Shown here: positions 25,733 to 34,827 of the stretch, piece after piece
How positions within the stretch are numbered: position 1 is the stretch's first letter
How the letters are laid out: each line of letters opens with the position of its first letter
NCBI GenBank assembly: GCA_036008465.1
Contig: DASYNP010000095.1
Location: 104,706-168,705, forward strand
Length of the DNA: 64,000 nucleotides
From: DASPSM01 sp036008465
Lineage (GTDB): Bacteria > Planctomycetota > Planctomycetia > Planctomycetales > Planctomycetaceae
Direction: 5' to 3'
Notes under the pieces: generated by a model
Databases searched by the model: none
What the model was told of the DNA's origin: nothing
Seen by the model: only the letters and a program-made list of their open reading frames with translations
Program-made: the position numbers and the translations under genes

Positions 25733-27349
25733 TTGGCCCGAGTGGAACGCAGAGTGAAGGATCTCTCGGTGCACCGATCGACAGCCGGCCGGCTTGAATC
25801 GACAACGAGACCATTGACGGGATCACCTGTGGCTTTGCGACACGCGACCGCACGTTCGACCGCCTTGAGGGCCCACGGCAGGTGGCCCGTCTCTGTCGTG
25901 CTCGGCGCGATGCTCGTTTTGTTGGTGCTTGGGTCAACAGCGAAGTCACAAGACCCGCCGTCGCAAGCGCCGCCGGAAAAGAAACAAGGCACTCCGCCCG
26001 ACAACGAAGACGCCGCCAAACCTGACGACGCAGGGCAGTCAGCGAAATCGAAAGATCCCGACTCTGGCGACGATAAATCGTCGGCCGAAGTCAATCGCGA
26101 GGCCCTGCCGCGCGGCATCATCGTCCCTCCGCCCAGGCCGGCCGAATTCACGCTCAACGATCCAAAGACCACCGACGAAGCGTGGAAGAGTTGGAGCAGG
26201 GGCAAGGCCCGCAGCGATTTCGACTCGCGCGTCCAAAAAGGGGACCGCGACGGACAGTCGGACAAAATCGTTCAGGACGGAATCCTCGAGCAGCTCAAGG
26301 CCATGACGCTCCCGGCGATGCGGGATCCCAAGGCCGAGCGCTTTTTGCTGTCGGACATCGTGCAAAAGCTGCTGCGTTCGGTCCGCACATCGGCAAGCTC
26401 GAAGCCGGCAGGCGATCAGCGGCAGTATCGCATCTTCATGATGCAGGAAATCATCAAAGACTGCCGCGAGCTGCAGTTGGCCAGCAACCAATACTACGTG
26501 CGGCTCAACGCGGCCGTGCTCTTGGCCAACATGTTCATCGAAGAGTTCAATCCAGCCACGAAAGCGCCGCCGGAGTTTTACACCCCGGCGTTCGACGCGC
26601 TGATGGAAGTGCTCGAAAAAGAAGGCCAGAGCGAAGCGGTCAAGATTGTCGCGCTGAGCGGATTGAAGAATGCCTGCCTGTACGGGAGTCCGCCGCTCCA
26701 GGTCAATGAAAACGTCGCGTTGGCAAAGCGGCTGGTCTCAGAGCTTGAAAAGCCAGGCGCTCACGAATGGTATCAAGAGCGTTTGTGCGACGCTCTCTGC
26801 GTGATCGACCGGGTCCCCGGCCAGCCGTTCGTTGTGCAAGCCTTGAGCAAGGTGCTGTTCGACACGGGTCGTCCGTTGTGCGCCCGCGGCGCAGCGGCCC
26901 GGGCCCTGGGCCGCACGCCACTCGATCCGACCATCGATTTAAACGTGATCGCCTATGGAATTGCCGACCTCAGCCGGCAGATGGTCGAAGCTCGCAACGA
27001 CGGCAAGAAACACGTCAGTCGCTTGTGCATCGCCTACATTTTCCTGGCATTTGAGCCCCAAGACACACTCGAGAAGGTGCGCCACGCGGGACTGCTCGAC
27101 CGCGTTGAGGAGGCAACGTTCGCGAAATACCGACCCGCGGTCAAGCAGGTCTGGGGCGTCATTCGCCCGGTCGTCGTCGAAGAATTGAAGCATCGGTCCG
27201 AGCCCGACATCGAGTTTCCGCAGGAAGTGCTGACACCGATCGTGGAGTGGCTCAAGAGCAACACGCCGGCAGACCTCCGCATCTCTCCGGGCATGCCGCC
27301 GGTGACCACGACCCAGGTCACGAAGGTCGACGCCAACGGCCATAAATAG
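25733..27349 (+). CDS. Secreted/anchored HEAT-like helical-repeat protein
   Basis: The protein has up to 538 residues. No ATG precedes the conserved part; TTG 25733 opens the frame, but GTG 25829 would leave a more normal N-terminus before the hydrophobic segment WPVSVVLGAMLVLLVLGSTA. A Pro/Lys/Asp-rich linker (PPEKKQGTPPDNED) leads to a helical body with ARM/HEAT-like repeats (LNAAVLLANMFIEEF, VKIVALSGLKNAC, LCARGAAARALGR). It is probably exported or membrane-anchored. It is followed after 140 bases by a second HEAT-repeat lipoprotein on the same strand, so the two may act together; the function is unknown. Confidence 0.78.
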   Translation: MARVERRVKDLSVHRSTAGRLESTTRPLTGSPVALRHATARSTALRAHGRWPVSVVLGAMLVLLVLGSTAKSQDPPSQAPPEKKQGTPPDNEDAAKPDDAGQSAKSKDPDSGDDKSSAEVNREALPRGIIVPPPRPAEFTLNDPKTTDEAWKSWSRGKARSDFDSRVQKGDRDGQSDKIVQDGILEQLKAMTLPAMRDPKAERFLLSDIVQKLLRSVRTSASSKPAGDQRQYRIFMMQEIIKDCRELQLASNQYYVRLNAAVLLANMFIEEFNPATKAPPEFYTPAFDALMEVLEKEGQSEAVKIVALSGLKNACLYGSPPLQVNENVALAKRLVSELEKPGAHEWYQERLCDALCVIDRVPGQPFVVQALSKVLFDTGRPLCARGAAARALGRTPLDPTIDLNVIAYGIADLSRQMVEARNDGKKHVSRLCIAYIFLAFEPQDTLEKVRHAGLLDRVEEATFAKYRPAVKQVWGVIRPVVVEELKHRSEPDIEFPQEVLTPIVEWLKSNTPADLRISPGMPPVTTTQVTKVDANGHK

Positions 27350-27489
27350 GTGCCGCGGGCCAGTCTGCAGGCCCTGCGATTGATCTTTGCCCAGATCACG
27401 CCGATTGTTAGGATTCGCTGCCTCTCTGTTGTTTCCCTCCGCTCGCTAGCACATCTCGTCATCCGTTCCGTCAACCAATCGCTCGTCCC

Positions 27490-30474
27490 ATGCGCCGAAT
27501 CCGACACGCGGTCGGACTGCTCATTGCCTGCGCCGGCCTAATCGGCCTGGCCGTTGGTTGCAATGCGCTTCAACTCCGGGAATTGCCGGTCTCCCTTCTC
27601 GACGCACCACGCCCGAGCCCGGCACTCTTGGAAGCGATTCGCTGCTCGCTCACGAGCGAATCGTGGCGGTTCAATCGCGGCTGGTCGCCCGAAGCCGAGT
27701 GGGACCACCGCCAAGCCGGCGTTTATCCCGCGCCCAGTGCTCTCCGCTGGTCATTCGGCAAGGTCGCGGAGCCCGTTTCCGAGAAAACGACGCTCGATGG
27801 TCTCCGCTCGTCGAAGTCCGCCGATCGCGGAAAGGACAAGTCGCCCAAGAACGGGTCCGGCACAAAAATAGACGCTGCGATGCAGAACGGCGATGCGGAC
27901 AAGCCCCGCGCCGACTCGACCGTCGAAGACGCCAGGTCGTCTGAGAAAGTCGTCGACGACGGTTCGATCGCCTGGGACGGATTCTGGCCGTTGACGGTTT
28001 CCGACCTCGTCCATCGCAATGAGCAAAACCCTGCTCGCTCGAGCGAAACGGCAACAGCCACCGTCGACGGCGGCATGCGCTGCCTGCAACAACTGGCACG
28101 GGTCGACAATCTCGCCGGTTGGAATGCGGCAATTCTGCTGGCGCAGCACGAGCCCACCTCGGCAATCGAATTGGCAGATCGACTCGAGCGGCTGGCTCTC
28201 GATCCGCCGTTCTACTTCGTCGATACCGGTGAGCGTTGCCCCCCCAAGGCTGATGCGCCGGCGGCCGGTCGCTCGCCGAGCGGCAAATCCTCCGCCGCGA
28301 ACAATTCGCCCCCGGTGCCGCCGCGCGCGATGAAACGAATCGCCCCGGCGACGCAAGCCGCCGCGGCCGAGGCGTGGTGTCTCGTGTTGGCCGCCAGCGC
28401 GGAAGACCCGGTCGACGGTCTCGCACCCGCCGGACGAGCGCTCGAGCGCGTGAACCTGCCTAACTCAGTTCGGGCCGAGTTGTTTCGGGGCGTCGCCGCC
28501 TGGGTCCCGCCGGCGCACATTCCCCGCCTCGAAAATGCGCTGCGACAAGGGGAGAAAAAATCTCGCGCACCCGCGGAGATCCGCCAGGCAGCCATCGATG
28601 CCTGTCTGATTTACGCGATCAACCGCGAACGAAAGGAGCCGGCAGCCCACACCGTCGGAGGTCTTATCGACGCGAAGAAACGAGATGCACAGTTCCCCTC
28701 GACGGTGTTGAATTGCCGCGTCGATCCCGATTTCTCTGTCCGCCGTACGTTCATCGACTGGCTGGGCCGTGCTCGCCCGGTCGGGGCCTTCGACCTCCTC
28801 AAGGCACAAGCCGAATCCGCCGAGGCGGGACTCCGGCAGGCTGCTCTGGAATCTCTCGGCCGGCTGCACACCGACGCGGCTCGGGCCGAAATCAAATCGC
28901 AAGTGGAAAAAACTCGCGACACGCTGCGAGCAGCGGCCGTTCGCGCGCTGGCCAGCTGGGGAATCGAGGAAGTCGCCCACTACACACACGATCGGTCGCA
29001 GGCGGTGCGGGTTGCCGTCGCCGGCGAGCTGGGCAAGCAGGCGACACTCGATTCGGCCGTGCTGCTGATGGCGCTCGTGGTCGACAATGATGGCGACGTC
29101 CAGCTGGCTGCCGTCGAAGCGGTCAAAGCCTGGCCCGACGAACTCGCGTTCCCCCTCTTGCTGCATGCGATGCGCGACAGCTCGGCCAAGGCGCGGCTAG
29201 CGGCGTTCGGACGGCTCTCCCAGCGGCGCAAAGTCGACATCGATTACCGGTTTGACGGTCCACCCGATCAGCGGCAGGCGGCCGTCAACGCCGTCGCAGC
29301 GGCGGTCGGCTCGTCGCTCAGTTACCTCGATCAACTCCTCCGCCGCGAACCCCGAGCCGTTTCCCAGGCTGACAAATTGCGCGCCGCGGAGATTCGTGAG
29401 CATCTCGCGACACTGATCGAGAATCCTTCCGATTCGGCCGCTGCGACGGCGGCGCGAGAGTGGCTCACCGGAATCGGACCGAAGGACTTGCCGCTGGTGG
29501 AGGCGTTCCTCAAGCAGCCGACGAAAGCGTCGCCCGAAGCCATCTATCGGGACGTGCTGCCGCGCATCAGTCCGATCTACGCCGCGCTCATCGATCTGGA
29601 GAATTCCGATCTCACTGTACGCCGCCGCGGCGCTCGCACACTCGCCGACCGGGGGCAGGCCGCCTCGCTCAGCCGGCCGGTCCTGGCGCGGCTGCAGGAG
29701 CGGCTCTACCACGAAACGGACGAGCAGGTGTGGCGCGGGGCGATGTTGGCCATCAGTTCCGACTCGACAGACGAATGTGCACAGATTGCCAATCTCGCTC
29801 TGCACCAGCAAGCGGCCGAGGTGCGGGAGATGGGCTGCGAATTCCTGGCACGTCATGGACAGCCGGCTTACGCGGTCTGGCTGCTCGATCTGTTGGATGA
29901 TCGCGATCGTAGCGTCAAGTTGGCCGCCATCCGGGCACTGGGGAATTGTGGAAACCAGGTTGCCGTGCGAGGCCTCAAACCCGATAAAGCTCGCAATGCG
30001 TCTCCGAATCTGCGCACCCTGCTCTCCAGCGCCGATGCCGGAGTGCGGTTTGCTGCTGCGGTCAGCCTCTGCCGTCTGGGAACGCCGGAGGGGACTCAGG
30101 AGCTGGTGCGGCTGAGTTATCATTCCAGTCCCGACACGCGAGCGCAGGCAGTGAAGGAGATGGGCCTCTCTGGGCAGACGCGGTTTGTTTCGCACCTGGT
30201 CGGCCTGGGATGGACCGAGCGAAACAGCCAGGTTCGGCAGGCCATTCTCGACAGCCTCGATCGATTGGTGCCCGAGGAGAATCGCCCGCGGGCACTTGGC
30301 GAGACACCCTCTCCGGATGCTAAGATCAAATGTTGGGTCCAATGGTTGCAGCAGCGGGGCAGCGAGGGGACCACTGCGACGGCCTCCGCTCCCGATGGTG
30401 TTGCTGCGGCCCCCGCTCATGCGAAAGGTCCCACACCCGGCGGGCCGGTTGTATCGCGACCGGACGGCGGCTGA
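27490..30474 (+). CDS. HEAT-repeat lipoprotein
   Basis: The 994-residue protein begins MRRIRHAVGLLIACAGLIGL followed by AVGC, a type II signal peptide with lipobox, so it is lipid-anchored with Cys24 as first mature residue. A charged low-complexity linker (about 95-160) is followed by many HEAT repeats, for example GLRQAALESLGRLHTDAA, LRAAAVRALASWG, VKLAAIRALGNCGN and VRFAAAVSLCRLGT. HEAT solenoids bind partner proteins. The preceding gene is also a HEAT-type envelope protein and a STAS protein follows 70 bases downstream. No catalytic motif is visible. Confidence 0.85.
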   Translation: MRRIRHAVGLLIACAGLIGLAVGCNALQLRELPVSLLDAPRPSPALLEAIRCSLTSESWRFNRGWSPEAEWDHRQAGVYPAPSALRWSFGKVAEPVSEKTTLDGLRSSKSADRGKDKSPKNGSGTKIDAAMQNGDADKPRADSTVEDARSSEKVVDDGSIAWDGFWPLTVSDLVHRNEQNPARSSETATATVDGGMRCLQQLARVDNLAGWNAAILLAQHEPTSAIELADRLERLALDPPFYFVDTGERCPPKADAPAAGRSPSGKSSAANNSPPVPPRAMKRIAPATQAAAAEAWCLVLAASAEDPVDGLAPAGRALERVNLPNSVRAELFRGVAAWVPPAHIPRLENALRQGEKKSRAPAEIRQAAIDACLIYAINRERKEPAAHTVGGLIDAKKRDAQFPSTVLNCRVDPDFSVRRTFIDWLGRARPVGAFDLLKAQAESAEAGLRQAALESLGRLHTDAARAEIKSQVEKTRDTLRAAAVRALASWGIEEVAHYTHDRSQAVRVAVAGELGKQATLDSAVLLMALVVDNDGDVQLAAVEAVKAWPDELAFPLLLHAMRDSSAKARLAAFGRLSQRRKVDIDYRFDGPPDQRQAAVNAVAAAVGSSLSYLDQLLRREPRAVSQADKLRAAEIREHLATLIENPSDSAAATAAREWLTGIGPKDLPLVEAFLKQPTKASPEAIYRDVLPRISPIYAALIDLENSDLTVRRRGARTLADRGQAASLSRPVLARLQERLYHETDEQVWRGAMLAISSDSTDECAQIANLALHQQAAEVREMGCEFLARHGQPAYAVWLLDLLDDRDRSVKLAAIRALGNCGNQVAVRGLKPDKARNASPNLRTLLSSADAGVRFAAAVSLCRLGTPEGTQELVRLSYHSSPDTRAQAVKEMGLSGQTRFVSHLVGLGWTERNSQVRQAILDSLDRLVPEENRPRALGETPSPDAKIKCWVQWLQQRGSEGTTATASAPDGVAAAPAHAKGPTPGGPVVSRPDGG

Positions 30475-30543
30475 TAGACTGCCAGTAGCTTTTTCGTCGT
30501 TCGGTGCGCGTCGAAGTTCGGAACGTTCAGCCGAAAGATTTCC

Positions 30544-30909
30544 ATGTCCAAAGCCAAGGACGATTTCAAGCTCGAATTCCACGGCAATGCGGTCGTGATC
30601 ACTCCGGCCGCCAATGTGGAATCGATGCGCTGGGACCTGATCGAGCAGGCAGCCGACATCGTAATGTCACCCATGCGCAATCAAGACGTCCCGATGGTGG
30701 TCTTCGACTTGAGCGACGTGGCTTATTTTGGCTCGGTCTTTCTGGCCCTTCTGCTTCGCTGCCACAAGTTCGTTAAGAGCCGCGGGGGCGAGTTGGTTTT
30801 GTGCGGTGCCAGCGAATTGGCGCGGGAACTGCTGCGAGTCACATCTCTGGACACGCTCTGGGCGATTTACGACACGCGCGAGGAGGCGCTCGACGCGGTT
30901 GCCACATAG
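30544..30909 (+). CDS. STAS-domain protein (anti-sigma factor antagonist type)
   Basis: The 121-residue protein is a single STAS domain: LEFHGNAVVITPAANV at the start, VVFDLSDVAYFGSVFLALL in the middle with a Ser in the usual phospho-acceptor position, and LVLCGASELARELLRVTSLD at the end. Such proteins bind anti-sigma factors or act in partner-switching signalling. No kinase or sigma gene is adjacent, so the pathway is not defined. It lies 70 bases after the HEAT-repeat lipoprotein and may be co-transcribed. Confidence 0.88.
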   Translation: MSKAKDDFKLEFHGNAVVITPAANVESMRWDLIEQAADIVMSPMRNQDVPMVVFDLSDVAYFGSVFLALLLRCHKFVKSRGGELVLCGASELARELLRVTSLDTLWAIYDTREEALDAVAT

Positions 30910-30993
30910 CGCAGTCGGCGGTGCGCCGCCAACGCATGAGGGACGCGGCCCCGAAGGTCATTTCCGCAGTGAGGAAGGGACGCCTCGGACCCC

Positions 30994-32070
30994 ATGATTG
31001 ACCAACCGTCGCACGATGCCCTGCCACCGGTGCCACCCCCTTCTGCGGGTAACGGGCCGGCTACTCCCCCCTCTGTTCCGGGAACTCCCTCGCCGGTCCG
31101 CGAGCCGCACGCCACCTTAGTCGACGAAATCAAAGCCACGGCCGACAAGCTCGCGGCCGACGGCGCGACGCGCGGCGACCTGAAGATCCTCTCGCGCGTG
31201 CTTCGCGAGCTGCGCTACGCGTTCAAAGTCTTCACGCCGTACCGCAAACAGTTCAAGGTGACGGTCTTCGGCTCGGCCCGCACGTCCCGCGAGAATCCCG
31301 CGTACAAGCAGTCGGTCGAATTCGGCCGGCGAATGGCGGCCGCTCACTGGATGGTCGTCACAGGAGCCGGCGGCGGCATTATGGAAGGGGCTCACGTCGG
31401 CGCCGGCAAAGAGATGTCGATGGGCGTCAACATCATGCTCCCCTTCGAGCAGGAGTCGAACGCCGTCATCTCGCAGGACCAGAAGCTCGTCCACCTCAAG
31501 TATTTCTTTACGCGGAAGCTCTTGTTCGTCAAAGAGGTCCACGCCGTCGCCCTGTTCCCCGGCGGCTTTGGCACGCAGGACGAAGGCTTCGAGACGCTGA
31601 CTCTCGTCCAGACCGGCAAACGCGATCCGATGCCCATCGTCCTGCTCGACGAACCGGGCGGCACGTATTGGACCGCCTGGCAGCGCTTTGTCCACGAGGA
31701 GCTCTTAAATCGCGAACTCATCTCCCAGGAAGATCTCGCGCTGTTCAAAGTCACCGACGACGTCGGTGAGGCGGTCGACGAGATCATCGGCTTTTACTCC
31801 GCGTACAATAGCATGCGCTACGTCCGCGACCATCTGATCATTCGACTGAATCGCGAAGCGCCGGACGAGTTGGTCGAGCGGCTCAATGCGGAATTCGCCG
31901 ACATCCTGCTCTCGGGACGGATCACGAAGGCGACCGTGCATCGGCTCGAAACCGACGACGAGCATCTCAAGAATCTTCCCCGGCTGATGATGCACTTCAA
32001 CCGCAGAAACTTTGGACGCCTGCGGCAAATGATCGACCTGCTGAACAGGGAATTGGGTCAGCCGGTTTGA
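30994..32070 (+). CDS. LOG-family (TIGR00730-like) protein
   Basis: The 358-residue protein has a Rossmann-like core with FGSARTSREN, VVTGAGGGIMEGAHVGA and the signature FPGGFGTQDEGFETLTL. This is the PGGxGTxxE motif of LOG phosphoribohydrolases and the former lysine-decarboxylase family, which cleave nucleoside monophosphates to bases. It is longer than classical LOG (about 190-220 residues): there is a Pro-rich N-terminal extension (about 30 residues) and a C-terminal helical part of about 90. The reaction is inferred from the motif only. Confidence 0.85.
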   Translation: MIDQPSHDALPPVPPPSAGNGPATPPSVPGTPSPVREPHATLVDEIKATADKLAADGATRGDLKILSRVLRELRYAFKVFTPYRKQFKVTVFGSARTSRENPAYKQSVEFGRRMAAAHWMVVTGAGGGIMEGAHVGAGKEMSMGVNIMLPFEQESNAVISQDQKLVHLKYFFTRKLLFVKEVHAVALFPGGFGTQDEGFETLTLVQTGKRDPMPIVLLDEPGGTYWTAWQRFVHEELLNRELISQEDLALFKVTDDVGEAVDEIIGFYSAYNSMRYVRDHLIIRLNREAPDELVERLNAEFADILLSGRITKATVHRLETDDEHLKNLPRLMMHFNRRNFGRLRQMIDLLNRELGQPV

Positions 32071-32100
32071 GTTTTGTGGTTTCCGGTTCGCCAAATTACC

Positions 32101-32640
32101 GTGCGCGATTTTGCGACGCCAACCGCTGACCCCCCGGCTCCCTGCAAGCCGAGCTCATGCATGTGCAATCAAGGAGTCGTGATCGACGACACCGGCGAGA
32201 TCCTCGCCAAGCCTGGAATGGTCGTCCCCGAGCTGCTCGCCACGCGAGCCGGGCGCGAAGGTCAGGTTCTAAGCAATGACGATAGACGCTTCAGCAGCTG
32301 GATGAAGCCGATCGTGATTGAAGGCTACCAATGTGGCGCGATCGCCATTTTCACGGATGGGAAATTAAAGCTGTTCTATTTCGGCCCTATCGAGGAAGAC
32401 GACAGAGTGCTTAAGTCGGAGCAGGAGCGCAACAACCCATTAATGTTCTATCAGCGTTGGGTTGATCGGCGCACGGGAAGCGAGGGAGGGCTGTTTGAGT
32501 CCTCATGGGGAAGCGTATATGCGGCGACGGACCCACATCTGAACGAGGCTTCGATTTATTTTGACTACGAAGAGAAAGCGAGAGCAGCCGCAGATTTCTT
32601 CAGGCGCCTTTTCACAGGCTCATCGAAACGATCGCCCTGA
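32101..32640 (+). CDS. Hypothetical protein, start uncertain
   Basis: The frame runs from TTG 32074 to the stop at 32640; GTG 32101 and ATG 32161 are possible starts and none has a strong ribosome binding site. The protein has about 160-188 residues. After a Pro/Cys-rich start it is a mixed alpha/beta domain with GYQCGAIAIFTDGKLKLFYF and a C-terminal amphipathic helix (EEKARAAADFFRRLFTG). G+C is somewhat lower than in the neighbours. I do not recognise a family. Confidence 0.55.
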   Translation: MRDFATPTADPPAPCKPSSCMCNQGVVIDDTGEILAKPGMVVPELLATRAGREGQVLSNDDRRFSSWMKPIVIEGYQCGAIAIFTDGKLKLFYFGPIEEDDRVLKSEQERNNPLMFYQRWVDRRTGSEGGLFESSWGSVYAATDPHLNEASIYFDYEEKARAAADFFRRLFTGSSKRSP

Positions 32641-33036
32641 CGCCGTCGACGCGCGCCAGACGTCGCGATTCGGCCTCGCTGACAGCATCACCTTTTGGCC
32701 TTCCTAGTGTGGATGGGATGAGCAAGTTTGTCAGACTAGCAATGGTATGCCGGCTCGCTGAATCTGCGTGGCGATTCTGGGAGACCGACGCCGGGTCCCC
32801 CTCACCCCCAACCCCTCTCCCGCGTGGGGAGAGGGGAGAAAGATTTGCACGCAAAACCGCTTTTGCAAGCAGTGTGACCGCCGGCGCGCTCTTCCCCCCT
32901 CGCCCCTTGCGGGAGAGGGGTTGGGGGTGAGGGGTAATCCGGCCACTTCCAGAATCGCGCACGGTCTCGTTTACCACGCTGGAATGGCGTGACCGCGGCT
33001 GTCGACGAATCTCGCAACGAGTACTGGGGAACATCC
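32641..33036. other. Spacer dominated by a palindromic repeat
   Basis: Apart from the inverted repeat at 32798-32934 the sequence has no open frame with coding character. The promoter of the ornithine-cyclodeaminase-like gene must be near its right end. Confidence 0.5.
32798..32934. repeat. Inverted repeat of the CCCTCACCCC-AACCCCTCTCC type
   Basis: The 24-base arms 32798-32821 and 32911-32934 are almost perfect inverses (CCCCTCACCCCCAACCCCTC and on). An inner part also pairs. Both strands give the well-known spurious translation LTPNPSPARGEG. This repeat type is dispersed in many bacterial genomes; the centre here is unrelated sequence of about 90 bases. Confidence 0.85.
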
Positions 33037-33993
33037 ATGCCGGCCATCTATCTCACCGAAGACGACGTTCGCGAGCTGCTGGACGTGGCGACGGCCATTC
33101 CCCTCGTCGAGGCGGCCTTTCGCGGTCTGGCCGACGGCAAAGCGAACAACGTGCCCCGCGCCCGCGCTTTCGCGAAGGGCATTGCGCTGCACACGATGAG
33201 CGCGGCGTCCGAATACCTGGGTTTCGTCGGCTGGAAGGTCTACACCACCACCCGCCGCGGGGCCCGCTTTCACGTCGGTCTCTCAGAGATTGCCTCCGGC
33301 GAATTGGTCGCGCTGATCGAGGCGGACTATCTGGGACAGGTGCGAACGGGCTCCGCCAGCGGTGTGGCCACCGAATCCATGGCGCGAGCCGACGCCCGCA
33401 CCGTCGGACTGTTCGGGACCGGCAAGCAGGCCCGCACGCAGCTCAAGGCCGTGTGCAACGTGCGACACATCGAACGGGCCGAGGTCTATTCCCGCAACGC
33501 CGAGCGACGTGAAAAGTTCGCCGCCGAAATGAGCGAGTTTTGTGGCACGCGCGTGGTGGCCGTCCACTCGCCGCAGGAAGCCGTTCGCGAGAAAGACATC
33601 GTGATCTGCGCCACGACGAGCGACGTCCCGCTCTTCGAGGGCCGCGACCTCGACCCGGGAACGCACTTGAACGTCGTCGGCTCGAACTATCTCACCAAAG
33701 CCGAGGTCGACGTCGATACGATCCGCCGGGCCGATGTCATCGTCTGCGATTCGGTCGAAGCCTGCCGCCGCGAGGCGGGCGATTTTATCGCCGCCCTCGA
33801 AGCGGGCGTCACCGACTGGGCTTTGATGCACGACCTGGGCGACGTGGTCACCGGCCGCCAAACGGGCCGCGCCCACGCCGAACAGATCACGCTCTTCAAA
33901 TCGGTTGGCCTGGCGATCGAAGACGTGGCCGCCGGCGTGCACGTCTACCACCGGGCCCGGGCCGAGAATCTCGGGCAGCCCTGTCCGTTTTGA
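33037..33993 (+). CDS. Ornithine cyclodeaminase / mu-crystallin family protein
   Basis: The protein has 318 residues from ATG 33037 (an upstream GTG at 32989 lacks homology). Features are the substrate-site part GFVGWKVYTTTRRGARFHVG, then LVALIEADYLGQVRTGSASGV, then the NAD(P)-binding fold VGLFGTGKQARTQL (GxGxxA-like) and ICATTSDVPLFEG. The family covers ornithine cyclodeaminase, alanine dehydrogenase of archaeal type, ketimine reductase and staphylopine-type enzymes. Which reaction this one catalyses cannot be told. It is monocistronic. Confidence 0.92.
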   Translation: MPAIYLTEDDVRELLDVATAIPLVEAAFRGLADGKANNVPRARAFAKGIALHTMSAASEYLGFVGWKVYTTTRRGARFHVGLSEIASGELVALIEADYLGQVRTGSASGVATESMARADARTVGLFGTGKQARTQLKAVCNVRHIERAEVYSRNAERREKFAAEMSEFCGTRVVAVHSPQEAVREKDIVICATTSDVPLFEGRDLDPGTHLNVVGSNYLTKAEVDVDTIRRADVIVCDSVEACRREAGDFIAALEAGVTDWALMHDLGDVVTGRQTGRAHAEQITLFKSVGLAIEDVAAGVHVYHRARAENLGQPCPF

Positions 33994-34223
33994 CTTTAGG
34001 TGAGCGGCCGCCGTGGATCGCCGGCGCGCCTGCCCGTGCAAAGAATTTTCAAAGTTGTTTATGCGCGCATAGAAACTCGGTCTCGGCGAACCGCTTTTTC
34101 CGTGGTAGGATGAAGAGAATCACCTTTTTTGGCGATGGCCGAACCCGGAAGGTGCGCCACTGGTTATTTGGCAAGGGCGAGCGAGAGTCGGGACGGACTC
34201 GGTGACGATCGATCAGCTTTTTT

Positions 34224-34289
34224 CCGCCGGGGAAAAGATCCCCGGCGGGGACAAAATTTCGTCCCCGGCGAGGTGGGGATCCTTTTTTT
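34224..34289 (+). terminator. Terminator hairpin with a competing upstream hairpin
   Basis: GATCCCC with GGGGATC and GGGGAC with GTCCCC (34237-34280) form a long stem followed by CCTTTTTTTG, a good rho-independent terminator. CCGCCGGGG (34224-34232) can instead pair perfectly with CCCCGGCGG (34239-34247), which would break the terminator stem. The layout is that of an attenuator. Confidence 0.55.
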
Positions 34290-34476
34290 GATAGATAGGG
34301 AAAGATCCCCGGCGCCCCGCGCGTGGCTGTGCTGCCCAGGGCCTGAAAAGAGTTTAGCCGGTGGGTCGGGACGCTTTGTTAATAGGCAGTTGACCCACCA
34401 AAGTACTTGACCCACCCGCCCTACGGCGTGGCATCAGGGGGACGGGACACCGGTCGCAGCGCATGGGACGGTAACG

Positions 34477-34515
34477 CTAGCAATAAGGTGGCAGGTTCTG
34501 CCACCTTATTGCTAG
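34477..34515. repeat. Perfect 18-bp hairpin with 3-base loop
   Basis: CTAGCAATAAGGTGGCAG (34477-34494) is exactly inverted at 34498-34515 around GTT. It may be a transcript end or a protein-binding palindrome; there is no T-tract. Confidence 0.7.
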
Positions 34516-34584
34516 ATGCGGGGGGTGGCCGCGGCGCTCCGCGCAGCGGAAGCCGTGGCGCCTATGGAAACTGGGAAAGTTCAA

Positions 34585-34676
34585 CGGTGGGACAACTTGT
34601 CCCGGCGGGACAACAGGTTTTTGTCCCGGCGGGACGGGACAACTTCTCTAATAGGGGGGCGGAATTTGTCCCACCG
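34585..34676. repeat. Nested palindromes around GTCCCGGCGGGAC
   Basis: The outer arms CGGTGGGACAA (34585-34595) and TTGTCCCACCG (34666-34676) enclose TTGTCCCGGCGGGACAA (34597-34613) and a second near-copy at 34621-34642. The RNA could fold as a multibranch structure. Confidence 0.6.
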
Positions 34677-34827
34677 CGCGCGGCAGTGCATCAGCCCTGC
34701 AAGTTGGTTGCATTTTAGACGCCTCAAGCGCCCTCGACCGGGGTTTATATCAATGGTGGCGGCTAAAATTTGTGGTGGGCATCGTGAGTAATGCGGATAA
34801 TTGGATCCGCAAACCGGGGCATTCGTC

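Larger units (their letters stand above)
33994..34827. other. 830-bp gene-free spacer rich in hairpins
   Basis: There is no convincing open frame on either strand. The spacer holds several strong inverted repeats (listed separately), with GATCCCCGGCG repeated at 34237 and near 34304, and GTCCCGGCGGGAC repeated near 34600 and 34624. The density of structure is far above that in the other spacers of the window. Confidence 0.65.

Noticed and set aside
32709..33034. Short frames such as LTPNPSPARGEG in both strands
   Set aside because: These are translations of a well-known dispersed palindromic repeat, not genes.
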